In this document: positions 43,978 to 51,826 of the stretch, in pieces
How the letters are laid out: each line of letters opens with the position of its first letter
How positions within the stretch are numbered: the stretch's first letter is position 1
Origin: an uncultured Ectothiorhodospiraceae bacterium
GTDB lineage: Bacteria > Pseudomonadota > Gammaproteobacteria > Nitrococcales > Nitrococcaceae
Length of the DNA: 51,826 bases
Direction of reading: 5' to 3'
Assembly (NCBI GenBank): GCA_913055565.1
Contig: CAJXKP010000019.1
Coordinates: forward strand, 1 to 51,826
Made by a program: the position numbers and the translations under genes
The notes under the pieces: model-generated
What the model saw: only the letters and a program-made list of their open reading frames with translations
Told to the model about the DNA's origin: nothing
Database searches by the model: none

Positions 43978-44252
43978 GACGCCGCCCGATGTGAGGCCGC
44001 CGAGGCTGGCTCGAGATGATCCGCGTCGGGGGGTAGCTGCACCCAGCACCCGCGGGTCAACAGCGAACGCATCACCCGCCCCGCCTCGGCCCGTGCCAGC
44101 CGACGCCCTGGGTAAAGGACCAGATCCATGACGTGGATCAGCTCCCCCATGGTGTCACGCAGGGCCGGCGATAGCGCCGAGAAATCATCGGGGCCTGGCA
44201 CAAAGACATAGGTGTTCGGACGTCGCGCGCCCTTGTAGACCGAGCAGTGCAT
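43974..44252 (-). CDS. ycgL: YcgL domain protein
   Basis: A 92-residue gammaproteobacterial protein with the DUF709/YcgL domain. It starts MHCSVYKGARRPNTYVFV, close to the family pattern MxCxVYKSxRKxxTYLYV. The C-terminal part CWVQLPP and FSALSPALRDTMG matches as well. The function is unknown; in several genera ycgL lies next to rnd (RNase D), but not here. ATG 44252 has GGGAG about 8 nt upstream; ATG 44288 and 44270 would add unrelated residues. Confidence 0.85.
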   Translation of the reverse strand: MHCSVYKGARRPNTYVFVPGPDDFSALSPALRDTMGELIHVMDLVLYPGRRLARAEAGRVMRSLLTRGCWVQLPPDADHLEPASAASHRAAS

Positions 44253-44541
44253 GCCCGCTGCTCCCGCCATGGCATTCGGAACTGGCACTATTGTCTTACC
44301 GTTAGGGTCTCGCCATCAAACAGGGGGCCCTGTTGCGCCCCGGGCGCTATCAACGGCTCGATCCGTATGATGGCGATGCCAGGCGGCGCCGCCGTCAGCG
44401 ACGCCCCGCATGCCTCCGTCCGGGAACCGGGAGGACACGCGACGATGATGGCGCGACGGCGGGAAAACCACCTAAGCCCCGGCGCGAGGGCCTACTAAGC
44501 GACCTCGATGCCCGGGCACCACGACGTTAACGAGACGTGCC
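44253..44541. other. 289-bp gap without a visible gene
   Basis: Divergent gap between ycgL and the AAA-R3H gene. It should hold both promoters, but I see no hexamers close to consensus, no repeat copy and no convincing ORF. Confidence 0.4.
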
Positions 44542-46122
44542 TTGCATACCGAAACCGATGATCTGTTGCGCTTAATCGCCACCCTACCCCCCGCGCTGGC
44601 CGAGGCAGCGGGCCGCTTGCCGCCCGACGAGCTCGTCGACATCGTCCTCGACCTCGGACGCTTGCCCCATGCCCGGCTGACCGACCGCATCGAGCACCTG
44701 GGCGAGACCCCGGTAACGGCAGCGGACATCGCCCACGTCATCGGCGCGGTTGGCCAGTTCACCCAGGACAACCGCGCCGGCATCGAGGGGACCCTCCATC
44801 GCATCGCCTGCATGCGCAATCGCCAGGGCGACGTCGTCGGTCTAACGCTACGCGTCGGTCGCGCCGTGTTCGGGACCATCGAGCCCGTACGAGAGCTCGT
44901 CATGGCGGGGACAGGGCTGTTGCTCCTCGGCCGCCCCGGGGTGGGCAAGACCACGCGCTTGCGCGAGATCGCGCGTGTGCTCGCCGACGAGGGGGGTCGC
45001 CGGGTCATCGTGATCGACACCTCCAACGAGATCGGCGGCGACGGCGACGTGCCCCACCCCTCCATCGGCTCGGCGCGCCGTATGCAGGTAGCGCAGCCGG
45101 CTCTCCAGCACGCCGTCATGATCGAGGCGGTGGAGAACCACACCCCGGAGGTCATCGTCATCGACGAGATCGGCACCGCGGCGGAGACCGAGGCCGCGCG
45201 GACCATCGCCGAGCGCGGTGTCCAGCTCATCGGGACCGCCCATGGCACCAGCCTGGAGAACCTGGTCGCCAATCCCACGCTCGCCGACCTGATCGGCGGC
45301 GTCCAGACGGTGACCCTGGGCGATGACGAGGCCCGGCTGCGCCGGACGCAGAAAACGGTCAATGAGCGTAAGCGTGACCCGACCTTTACCGCGGTCGCGG
45401 AGATCGCCAGCCGCGACCAGCTCATCGTACATCCCGACACGGGCCGCGCCGTGGACGCGCTATTGCGCGGCGTGGTACCGCGCGGTCAGGTGCGCGATAG
45501 CGTCAGCGGCCAAACCGTTGCCGCGAGCCAGGGGGCGACGAGCGCGCCGACAGGGCCCACGCCAGCCGGCACCGAGGCCGCGACGGATGTCGCGCGGGAT
45601 TGCGCGGACGAGCCGGAACCGCCACCGGAACCGGCCTCCGGCGGGCCTCCGGGCGAGCGCACCCGGCGCGTCTACGGCTACGCCATCAGCCGCGACTCGC
45701 TCGATAAGGTCATCCGCATGCTGGGCCTCAACGCCCGGACAGTATCGCGCGCCGAGCGCGCCGACATGATCGTGGCCCTTCGAAGCCGGCGCGAGGACGA
45801 CCGCCTCCGCAGCCTGCTCGACGACAGCGGCGCCGTCCTGCATCTGGTCAAGCGCAACAGCACCGCCCAGATACGGCGGGTTCTGACCGATGTCTTTAAC
45901 ATCGTCCCCGGCGAGGACGCCGCCGAGGTGGAGACGGCTGCGCGCGAGGCCGAGGCGGCCATCGCGCAGGCACAGCGCGACGGGCGGGAGGTCGCGCTAA
46001 CCCCGTATCCGGCGGCTATTCGCCGGATGCAGCACCGTATCGTGGTGCGCCATGCCATGGTCGCCGAGAGCGAGGGCAGCGAGCCACACCGCCATCTCGT
46101 CGTCCAGCCGAGCGCGAGCTGA
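44542..46122 (+). CDS. AAA ATPase with C-terminal R3H nucleic-acid-binding domain (Ycf45-like)
   Basis: A 526-residue protein. The N-terminal region (about 1-110) is helical, followed by a P-loop ATPase domain (about 115-290). Walker A is GRPGVGKTT (130-138), Walker B VIVIDEIGT (204-212), and the sensor region THGTSLENL recalls SpoIIIAA/PilT-type ATPases. A Pro/Glu/Ala-rich linker (about 325-370) follows. The C-terminal R3H domain (about 487-520) has the R-x3-H in IRRMQHRIV. The layout is that of chloroplast/cyanobacterial Ycf45 proteins. The function is unknown; ATP-driven RNA or ssDNA handling is a reasonable inference. TTG start at 44542 with a weak ribosome site. It is convergent with the next ATPase, 10 bp apart. 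Confidence 0.82.
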   Translation: MHTETDDLLRLIATLPPALAEAAGRLPPDELVDIVLDLGRLPHARLTDRIEHLGETPVTAADIAHVIGAVGQFTQDNRAGIEGTLHRIACMRNRQGDVVGLTLRVGRAVFGTIEPVRELVMAGTGLLLLGRPGVGKTTRLREIARVLADEGGRRVIVIDTSNEIGGDGDVPHPSIGSARRMQVAQPALQHAVMIEAVENHTPEVIVIDEIGTAAETEAARTIAERGVQLIGTAHGTSLENLVANPTLADLIGGVQTVTLGDDEARLRRTQKTVNERKRDPTFTAVAEIASRDQLIVHPDTGRAVDALLRGVVPRGQVRDSVSGQTVAASQGATSAPTGPTPAGTEAATDVARDCADEPEPPPEPASGGPPGERTRRVYGYAISRDSLDKVIRMLGLNARTVSRAERADMIVALRSRREDDRLRSLLDDSGAVLHLVKRNSTAQIRRVLTDVFNIVPGEDAAEVETAAREAEAAIAQAQRDGREVALTPYPAAIRRMQHRIVVRHAMVAESEGSEPHRHLVVQPSAS

Positions 46123-46132
46123 CCGCCACGTC

Positions 46133-47794
46133 TCAGGCAGCGGCGCGAAAGCGCGCGGAGCGCAGGCGATTGAGCGCGGCCATGACCTCGATCCGCCGTG
46201 GCCGAGCCAGGTCGCCCTCGGGGCGCGGGACGACATCAGCGAGTGAGGCCGTCTCAAGGGTCTGGGTCAGCCAGGCGATGGGGTCGCCGCCCTCGGCCCC
46301 GGCTTGGCCGATTAGGGCGAGCAGCGTTCCGATGGCGCGTACCTGGGAGGTATCCACGATCTGCTCGACCGCGCGAAGGTCGATATCGTCGTCACCGAAG
46401 ACCAGGGCCTCACGACCGCGCGCCTTGATGCGACTCTTGCCCTTGCCCGTGGTCGCATCGACGCTGGTCGGCGTCAGCCGCCTCGGTACGGGGCGCTCCA
46501 AGCGGCTCTCGGCCTCGGCCTGGCGGCGCGTGCCGTATTCCGCGGCGATGCGTTGCGCCTGAGCCGTCACGTCATGGGGCAGGTAGTCCTGCATTTGGAT
46601 CACGGTATCGGCGTGCTGAAAGTAGTCGCCAGAGCCCCCCATGACCAGGATGGTGGCAACATCCAGCCCATCCCGGAGCTCGGCGATGCGGTCCACGAAC
46701 GGCGTAATGGGCTCATCGCGCTTGGCTACCAGGCGCTGCATACGTTCATCGCGGATCATAAAATTCGTCGCCGAGGTGTCCTCATCGACGAGCAGCGTCG
46801 AGACACCGGCCTCCAAGGCCTCTTGCAAGGCAGCGGCCTGGCTCGTCGAACCGGAGGCCAGATCCGTGGCGAAGCCCGTGGTGGACTTGGCGTAGGGCAG
46901 GTGATTGATGAACGGCGACAGATCCAGAGCCTGGACCGCACGCCCGTCCTCGGCGCGTATCTTGGCGGCATCGGCAAGGGCAACGATCTGCTCGCGGCCA
47001 TCACCCGGGCAGTGGTCGTAGACGCCGCGTTCGAGCGCGGTTAGTAGCGTCGATTTCCCGTGGAAGCCGCCGCCGACGATCAGCGTGATGCCGGCGGGGA
47101 TACCCATGCCGGAAACCTCGCCGGCGTTCGGAGTGGCCAGGGTTACGCGGCGTTCCGCCGGCGCCTGAAAGGGGATGGCGTCGAGCAGCGGCCGGTCATC
47201 AACGCCGGAGCGACGCGGCAACACCGCGCCGTCCGCCACGAAGCCGACCAGGCCGGCCGCCGCAAGGCCCGCGCGCAGCGCTACTTGGTCCTCGACCGCA
47301 TCACAGTGGCGTCGTAGGGCCGCCGTATCCAGCGCCTCGCCCTGGGTCGCTGTATCGATGATCTCGGGCAACGCGTCGGTTAGGAGCTGGGCGGCCCGAT
47401 GGCCCATGATGCTGCGGCCTTTCGCCGGCAGGTTGACCGTAAAGCGCAGCTCCACGCCGTCCTCGGTGAACAAGGCACAGCTGCGATCGAGCACGCTCTG
47501 GGCCCCGGCATCGATGGCGATATCATCGCTGCCGCGGGCGGCCCGCCTGAACGCGCGAGCGATGTAGTCGCGGGCCGCGCGCTGACGCGGCTCACCGGCA
47601 TGGACATGATCCGGCAGACCGGCGGTAGCGTACGGCACCACCGCGCGTAGGCGCGAGGGCGCCGCGAACGGGTCGCCCTGGACATGGTCCACAGTGAGCC
47701 GAAAATTCGGGAAATCGAAGCTACCCTTGAGATCCTTGTAGGCCTTGTAGCCCTTGCCATCAATCGAGTGCAGTAATGACTTCAGCCGCTTCAT
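46133..47794 (-). CDS. predicted ATPase of the ABC class
   Basis: A 553-residue protein of the ABC_ATPase family (PF09818-like). Walker A is GGGFHGKSTLL (about 238-248). The segment LLVDEDTSATNFMIRDERMQRLV (about 332-354) has the Walker B-like acidic pair and the family's signature. No membrane helices or partner permease are present, so this is not a normal transporter. The biological role is unknown. The start at 47794 (MKRLKSLLHSIDGKGYKAYKDLKG) is the family N-terminus; a longer frame upstream overlaps dinB. It is convergent with the AAA-R3H gene and divergent from dinB (118-bp gap). Confidence 0.82.
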   Translation of the reverse strand: MKRLKSLLHSIDGKGYKAYKDLKGSFDFPNFRLTVDHVQGDPFAAPSRLRAVVPYATAGLPDHVHAGEPRQRAARDYIARAFRRAARGSDDIAIDAGAQSVLDRSCALFTEDGVELRFTVNLPAKGRSIMGHRAAQLLTDALPEIIDTATQGEALDTAALRRHCDAVEDQVALRAGLAAAGLVGFVADGAVLPRRSGVDDRPLLDAIPFQAPAERRVTLATPNAGEVSGMGIPAGITLIVGGGFHGKSTLLTALERGVYDHCPGDGREQIVALADAAKIRAEDGRAVQALDLSPFINHLPYAKSTTGFATDLASGSTSQAAALQEALEAGVSTLLVDEDTSATNFMIRDERMQRLVAKRDEPITPFVDRIAELRDGLDVATILVMGGSGDYFQHADTVIQMQDYLPHDVTAQAQRIAAEYGTRRQAEAESRLERPVPRRLTPTSVDATTGKGKSRIKARGREALVFGDDDIDLRAVEQIVDTSQVRAIGTLLALIGQAGAEGGDPIAWLTQTLETASLADVVPRPEGDLARPRRIEVMAALNRLRSARFRAAA

Positions 47795-47912
47795 ACCGTG
47801 TGTCTGCTCGCCTTGGAGGGGCGCCTCATGGTGCCGCGCCGGCGCCGCTGACCCAAGCCTGCCGCGTCTCGCGTATACGGCGTAAGCGGCGCGGCGGCAA
47901 ACAGCACGCGGC

Positions 47913-48968
47913 ATGATCACGGAGGCCAATGACAGCATCCTGCATGTTGATATGGATGCCTTCTTTGCCGCCGTCGAGCTGCAAGGGCGCCCGGAGCTGC
48001 TGGGCTATCCCGTGGTCGTGGGCGGTCGCGGCGATCCGTCACGTCGCGGCGTGGTCTCCACGGCCACCTATGAGGCGCGCCGCTACGGCATCCACTCCGG
48101 CATGGCCCTGCGCACGGCGGCGCGTCTGTGCCCGCAGGCGCATTTCCTGCCGGTAGATCTCGCACGCTATCGCGAGGTCTCCGAGGTCGTGTTCCAGCGC
48201 CTACGATCGGTGACGCCAACCGTCCAAGGGGTGGGCCTGGACGAGGCCTACCTCGACGTCAGTCACTGCGACGAGGCGGGCCTCGCGATCGCGCGTACGC
48301 TAAAGCAGCGGATTAATGAGGCCACCGGACTGACCGCGTCGGTCGGCGTGGCGCCCAACCGCCTATTGGCCAAGATCGCCTCCGAGCTCGAGAAACCGGA
48401 CGGGCTGTGTGCGCTCACCGCCGAGGACGTCCCGGAGCGGGTGTGGCCATTGCCCGTGCGCACGCTCCACGGCGTGGGTCCGCGGACCGAGGCGCGCCTC
48501 AGCCACATTGGTATCGAGACGGTCGGCGAGCTCGCGCGAGCGTCGCGCGACCGCCTCGGCGCCGAATTCGGGTTCAACCACGCGGCCGCGTTGCAGCAGG
48601 CCGCCGAGGGGCGCGACGATCGGCCGGTGGTCACCGACCGTCAGCGCAAGTCCATCGGACGCGAGCGCACGTTCCAGCGCGATTGCCAAAGCAGTGCCCG
48701 TCTCGCCCACGAGACCCATTGGATGCTCCAGGATGTCGCGGCGCGGCTGCGACATGGGGGCATGTCGGCACGCACGGTAACCGTCAAGATCCGGTATCGG
48801 GACTTCGTCACGCAAACGCGCGCGGTGTCACTGCCGCACGCCACTACGGATGAAACACTCCTCCAGGCGGCCGCGTACGAGGCGCTTTTCAAGCATCGCC
48901 TCCATCGCGCGGTCCGCTTGCTGGGTATCCAGGTCTCGCAGTTGGTCGCCGCCGACGAGTCGCATTAG
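47913..48968 (+). CDS. dinB: DNA polymerase IV
   Basis: Y-family translesion polymerase of 351 residues. The palm residues appear as HVDMDAFFAAVE (steric-gate Phe) and GLDEAYLDVSH (metal D and E, with G in place of the usual S). The helix-hairpin-helix thumb LHGVGPRTEARLSHIGIETVGEL and the little-finger C-terminal part are complete, but the C-terminus seems to lack a strong beta-clamp motif. No E. coli-type LexA box (CTG-N10-CAG) is seen in the 118-bp upstream gap. Length matches E. coli (351). Confidence 0.95.
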   Translation: MITEANDSILHVDMDAFFAAVELQGRPELLGYPVVVGGRGDPSRRGVVSTATYEARRYGIHSGMALRTAARLCPQAHFLPVDLARYREVSEVVFQRLRSVTPTVQGVGLDEAYLDVSHCDEAGLAIARTLKQRINEATGLTASVGVAPNRLLAKIASELEKPDGLCALTAEDVPERVWPLPVRTLHGVGPRTEARLSHIGIETVGELARASRDRLGAEFGFNHAAALQQAAEGRDDRPVVTDRQRKSIGRERTFQRDCQSSARLAHETHWMLQDVAARLRHGGMSARTVTVKIRYRDFVTQTRAVSLPHATTDETLLQAAAYEALFKHRLHRAVRLLGIQVSQLVAADESH

Positions 48969-49077
48969 TCAGACCCCACGCGAGCGTCGATCGTCGATAG
49001 AGGCCCCAACGGCAGGGCGCGTCGCGTTATGCTCACGGGCTTTGTTGCGGCGCAGGCGCGTAACCAGGGTTGGGATC

Positions 49078-49962
49078 ATGACGAGGCCAGGCGTCTCCGA
49101 CAAGGCCGTAGGCATCGCACTCATCGTGGGCGCGGGCTTCATGCTCGCGAGCATGGATGCCGTGGGCAAGTATCTAGCCGGTCAGTACGCCGTCGCCCAG
49201 GTGGTATGGGCACGCTACAGCGTCCACAGCCTCGGGGTGTTCATCTGGCTGCTCGCCGCCGAGCGTGATCTGGGGTTCCTCAAGACCAAACGCCCCATCG
49301 TTCAGTTCGTACGCTCGTTGCTCATGCTCAGCGTTACGGGCTGTATGTATACCGCACTGGTCTTCATCCCGTTGGCCGACGGCACCGCGGTGCTGTTCTT
49401 CGCGCCGGTGCTGGTGACACTCCTCGCCGGGCCTTTCCTAGGGGAGGAGCTCGGTGGTCATCGCGTTATCGGTGTCATCACGGGTTTCATCGGGGTGCTA
49501 CTGATCGTCCGCCCCGGTTTCGAGACCGATCCGTACATGCTGTTGCCGGTAGTAGCGGCCGGGACGCTGGCGATCTATCTGCTCCTGACGCGCTACATCA
49601 GTGGCCATGACCGCCAGCGCAGCACCCTGTTCTACACCACCGCCTGTGGCTCGCTCGCGCTGAGCCTAGTCATCCCATGGCACTGGCAGACCCCCACTCT
49701 AGCGGACGCTGGTTTGATGGTTGCCATGGGGACGCTCGGCGCGCTGGGACACGGCTCATTCGTTGTCGCCTTCGCGCGTGCACCGGCTTCCGCGTTGTCG
49801 CCCTTCCTCTACACCCAGATCCTGGCGGCTACGCTGCTCAGCGTCGCGGTCTTCGGTGACCCGCTCAGGGTACCGACGCTCATCGGTATCGCCCTATTGA
49901 TCGGCGCCGGTCTGCTGATCTGGTGGTGGGAGCAGCAGGGGCCAGCCTCGCCCCGAGCGTAG
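49078..49962 (+). CDS. EamA/DMT-family permease
   Basis: Drug/metabolite-transporter superfamily protein of 294 residues with ten predicted helices in two EamA repeats (about 10-140 and 150-285). The repeat boundary shows GEELGGHRVIGVITGFIGVLLIVRPG, typical of these carriers. The substrate is unknown (amino acids, metabolites or nucleobases are options). The start at 49078 follows an AGGG/GGG stretch. The frame is open far upstream inside dinB, which is rejected. It lies 109 bp after dinB. Confidence 0.88.
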   Translation: MTRPGVSDKAVGIALIVGAGFMLASMDAVGKYLAGQYAVAQVVWARYSVHSLGVFIWLLAAERDLGFLKTKRPIVQFVRSLLMLSVTGCMYTALVFIPLADGTAVLFFAPVLVTLLAGPFLGEELGGHRVIGVITGFIGVLLIVRPGFETDPYMLLPVVAAGTLAIYLLLTRYISGHDRQRSTLFYTTACGSLALSLVIPWHWQTPTLADAGLMVAMGTLGALGHGSFVVAFARAPASALSPFLYTQILAATLLSVAVFGDPLRVPTLIGIALLIGAGLLIWWWEQQGPASPRA

Positions 49963-50087
49963 TCTGCCGTGATGAGCCGTGGTCGCATCATCCCGCCAAG
50001 TACACGCCCGCCTCGCTCCGGCTGGGTCTAGCTACACCGGTTTGAATCGGCTACGCTCTAGATTGAGCGGTCGGAGGATGCGCACCC

Positions 50088-50384
50088 ATGGTGGAGACAC
50101 CGCTAGTTAGCTTCGTAGCACAGGCCGTAGCGGGCATGAGCCTGGGCGCCGGATACCAGGCGCTGCACACTCGCACGCAACAGCGGGCGCGGACGGCGCG
50201 TCACCCCGAGTTCCTGGTCGTTGCCGGCCTGATAGCGCGCACCGTTGGGTTAGCCGGTCTCGTGGCACTGATCAGTCGCGGTACGCCAAGCACCGTCGTC
50301 GGGCTACTGCTGGGCGTCGCGCTCGCCTGGGTGGCGGGCCGGCTGGCGCCAGCACCGCGGCACGGTTCCGCCGGCATGGTCTAG
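50088..50384 (+). CDS. small membrane protein, AtpR/AtpI-like layout
   Basis: A 98-residue protein with about three short hydrophobic segments (about 8-25, 42-63 and 66-85). The phrase FLVVAGLIARTVGLAGLVAL, with a conserved-looking R inside a helix and a following GLLLGVALAWVAGR, is similar in shape to AtpR of N-type ATPase operons and to AtpI. No other atp genes are nearby, so this is only a tentative resemblance. The start has GGAGG about 9 nt upstream. Confidence 0.5.
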   Translation: MVETPLVSFVAQAVAGMSLGAGYQALHTRTQQRARTARHPEFLVVAGLIARTVGLAGLVALISRGTPSTVVGLLLGVALAWVAGRLAPAPRHGSAGMV

Positions 50385-50533
50385 GCCGCGTTCGGCAGCG
50401 GCTTGCACCGCCGGCAACGCCTCGCGGGATGGCGCTAAGTGACCCGGCTATAACGCCAGCTAGCGCGCCGGGCTAGCCGCAACCGATCGCAACCAGTACG
50501 GGTGGCGCTCCATCGGCCAAGGGCCCCGCTCAC

Positions 50534-50559
50534 AAAAAGGGCGCCGCGATGGGCGCCCT
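50534..50559 (-). terminator. Rho-independent terminator for the ABC substrate-binding gene
   Basis: On the minus strand an 8-bp stem AGGGCGCC / GGCGCCCT with a 6-nt loop is followed by TTTTT. It lies 26 bp beyond the stop of the substrate-binding protein gene, so that gene is the last of its transcript. The rest of 50385-50584 shows no gene. Confidence 0.85.
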
Positions 50560-50584
50560 AGCTACAACAGGGGAAGGCTCAAGC

Positions 50585-51826
50585 CTAGAAGGTGCCGGTC
50601 TCCTCCGCCTCCCAGCGCTGGATCAGCTCATCGTAACGGATCGTCTCCCCCTCGGGATTTTCTTGCTCCTGCGACAGCTGAGCCTTAGGCGCTCCCTCCT
50701 GGCTCAGCCAGAACTCCCGGCCTCGGTCGACGTATAGGCTGGGCTTGCAGTAGCTCTGCTCGCTCCCCTGCCCGAGCCGACCCAGCACCTGATCCTGGGC
50801 CTTGGCCAGGCCATCGAGTGCCTTCTGCGGGCTTAGCTCACCGCTAGCCGCCTTGGCGATCCATTCCGACCACTTCGGGAACAGCGCCGGGTAGTCCGGG
50901 ATGTTAATGCCCGTCGGCGTCCATCGCTCGCGCGCCGGACTACGATAGAACTCGACCAGACCGCCCAGCTCCTCGGAGCGTTGCCCGAACGCCTCACTCT
51001 CGATATCCGACTCCCGGATGGGCGTCAGCCCCACCATGAGCTTCTTCAGCGAGGTCGTCTTGGCGACCGTGAACTGCGCGTAGAGCCAGGCCGCCTTCTT
51101 GCGCTTGGGCGGGGTATGCTTGAACAGCGTCCAGGCGCCGGCGTCCTGGTAGCCGAGCTTCATGCCCTCTTCCCAGTACGCCCCATGGGGTGAGGGCGCC
51201 ATACGCCACTTCGGGTTGCCTTGCTCGTCCGTAACCGGTTTGTCCTCCTGAGCAAGGCTGGCCGTAAATGCCGTATACCAGAAGACCTGCTGCGCGATCT
51301 GTCCCTCGCCCGGGACGGGCCCCGCCTCCGTGAAGTTCATATCCGCGGCCTCGGGCGGCGCATAGTTATTCAGCCATTTCAGATACTTCTGGAGGGCGTA
51401 CTCGGCGGCCGGACCGTTTGTGGCACCGCCACGCTTAACCGACGAGCCCACCGGGTGACAGCCCCAGACGCGGATGCCCCACTCGTCCACCGGCCGACCG
51501 TTCGGCAGCCCGGGCGACCCGGCGCCCGCCATGGAGAACCAGGCGTCGGTAAATCGCCATTGCAGCGACGGCCCCGGCTTGCCGTAGTCCATGTGGCCGT
51601 AGACCTCGCGGCCGTCAATGGTATCGACCTGGTTGGTGAAGAACTCCGCGATATCCTCGTAGGCCGCCCAGTTCTTAGGCACGCCGAGCTCGTAGCCGTA
51701 CTCGTCCTCGAAACGGCTACGCAGCCCGGGCTCTTGGAACCAGTCATAGCGGAACCAATAGAGGTTCGCGAACTGTTGATCCGGCAGCTGGTAGAGGCGC
51801 CCACCAGGGCCGGTGCCGAATTCGCG
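50585..51826 (-). CDS. ABC transporter solute-binding protein, glycerol/sugar type (N-terminus beyond window)
   Basis: C-terminal 413 residues of a periplasmic solute-binding protein, open to the right edge, so the signal peptide and first part are missing. Phrases such as GRLYQLPDQQFANLYWFRYD, SAYEDIAEFF-like NWAAYEDIAEFFTNQV, YGHMDYGK, WFSMAGAGSPGLPNGRPVDE and APPEAADMNF match, from memory, the GlpV-type proteins of rhizobial glycerol ABC systems (carbohydrate uptake family 1). The permease and ATPase genes would lie to the right. Glycerol, a common osmolyte in saline habitats, is a likely but unproven substrate. The stop is TAG in CTAG. Confidence 0.85.
   Translation of the reverse strand, partial: REFGTGPGGRLYQLPDQQFANLYWFRYDWFQEPGLRSRFEDEYGYELGVPKNWAAYEDIAEFFTNQVDTIDGREVYGHMDYGKPGPSLQWRFTDAWFSMAGAGSPGLPNGRPVDEWGIRVWGCHPVGSSVKRGGATNGPAAEYALQKYLKWLNNYAPPEAADMNFTEAGPVPGEGQIAQQVFWYTAFTASLAQEDKPVTDEQGNPKWRMAPSPHGAYWEEGMKLGYQDAGAWTLFKHTPPKRKKAAWLYAQFTVAKTTSLKKLMVGLTPIRESDIESEAFGQRSEELGGLVEFYRSPARERWTPTGINIPDYPALFPKWSEWIAKAASGELSPQKALDGLAKAQDQVLGRLGQGSEQSYCKPSLYVDRGREFWLSQEGAPKAQLSQEQENPEGETIRYDELIQRWEAEETGTF

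Noticed and set aside
47795-47912. LexA box upstream of dinB
   Set aside because: No CTG-N10-CAG match of E. coli type found; other LexA types cannot be ruled out by eye.

Overview
The window is a GC-rich chromosomal segment (about 62-65% G+C by eye) from a gammaproteobacterium. The best guess is a halophilic or alkaliphilic member of the Ectothiorhodospiraceae/Chromatiales group. The evidence is the partial 16S rRNA, the gammaproteobacterial blocks rppH-ptsP, prmA-zinc ribbon-fis-purH-purD and thiE-hemL, the class-specific genes ycgL, rnt, erpA, mpl, rhlB and the fused DedA/PAP2/LssY protein, and rather acidic proteins. The genus cannot be fixed from the sequence alone. The content is almost entirely housekeeping: no prophage, intact transposase gene, CRISPR array or tRNA gene was found.

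Layout. 1-1375: the 5' part of a 16S rRNA gene (minus strand) with a two-promoter leader and boxB/boxA antitermination signals. 1376-10062: tyrS, then on the plus strand an M23 endopeptidase and anmK (murein turnover and recycling), erpA and argC on minus, and a CLC chloride transporter, a TlpA-like protein and hemJ on plus. 10073-13753: iron storage (bfd, bfr) and rppH-ptsP. 13849-16119: a HAD hydrolase, a lone CoxG-like protein, a PduO cobalamin adenosyltransferase and a MAPEG protein. 16131-21691: a long minus-strand run (small unknown protein, prmA, zinc-ribbon membrane protein, fis, purH, purD, MAPEG). 21808-25975: ppa, cfa, a small membrane protein and mpl. 25976-30093: the DedA/PAP2/LssY fusion, hemL, thiE and rubredoxin. 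30241-39436: a broken small membrane-protein gene, cpdA, a polysaccharide deacetylase, a D-2-hydroxyacid dehydrogenase, a divergent MTHFR-like protein, mgtE, pyrC, rnt and grxD. 39699-51826: rhlB, a membrane-anchored unknown with an Sm-like tail, two thioesterases, ycgL, an AAA-R3H ATPase, an ABC-class ATPase, dinB, an EamA permease, a small AtpR-like membrane protein and the incomplete substrate-binding protein of a glycerol/sugar ABC transporter.

The most unusual signal lies between the genes. It is a family of non-coding elements of about 110-200 bp with terminal inverted repeats of consensus CTAGGGARACGCTGAAYMAT: four clear copies and three eroded ones, all intergenic or trimming the end of a gene. 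Several have an outer CTAG that supplies the TAG stop codon of the neighbouring gene, and one brings a TGA stop inside its end. They look like MITEs (non-autonomous transposon derivatives) that target CTAG/CTAA and survive at stop codons, perhaps also acting as terminators or mRNA 3' structures. A separate nested palindrome lies upstream of the MTHFR-like gene.

Other points of note are a PAP2 domain lacking its nucleophilic histidine, a CLC protein without the usual internal proton glutamate, an MTHFR-like protein without the usual substrate motif, and a small membrane protein gene with one in-frame TGA.
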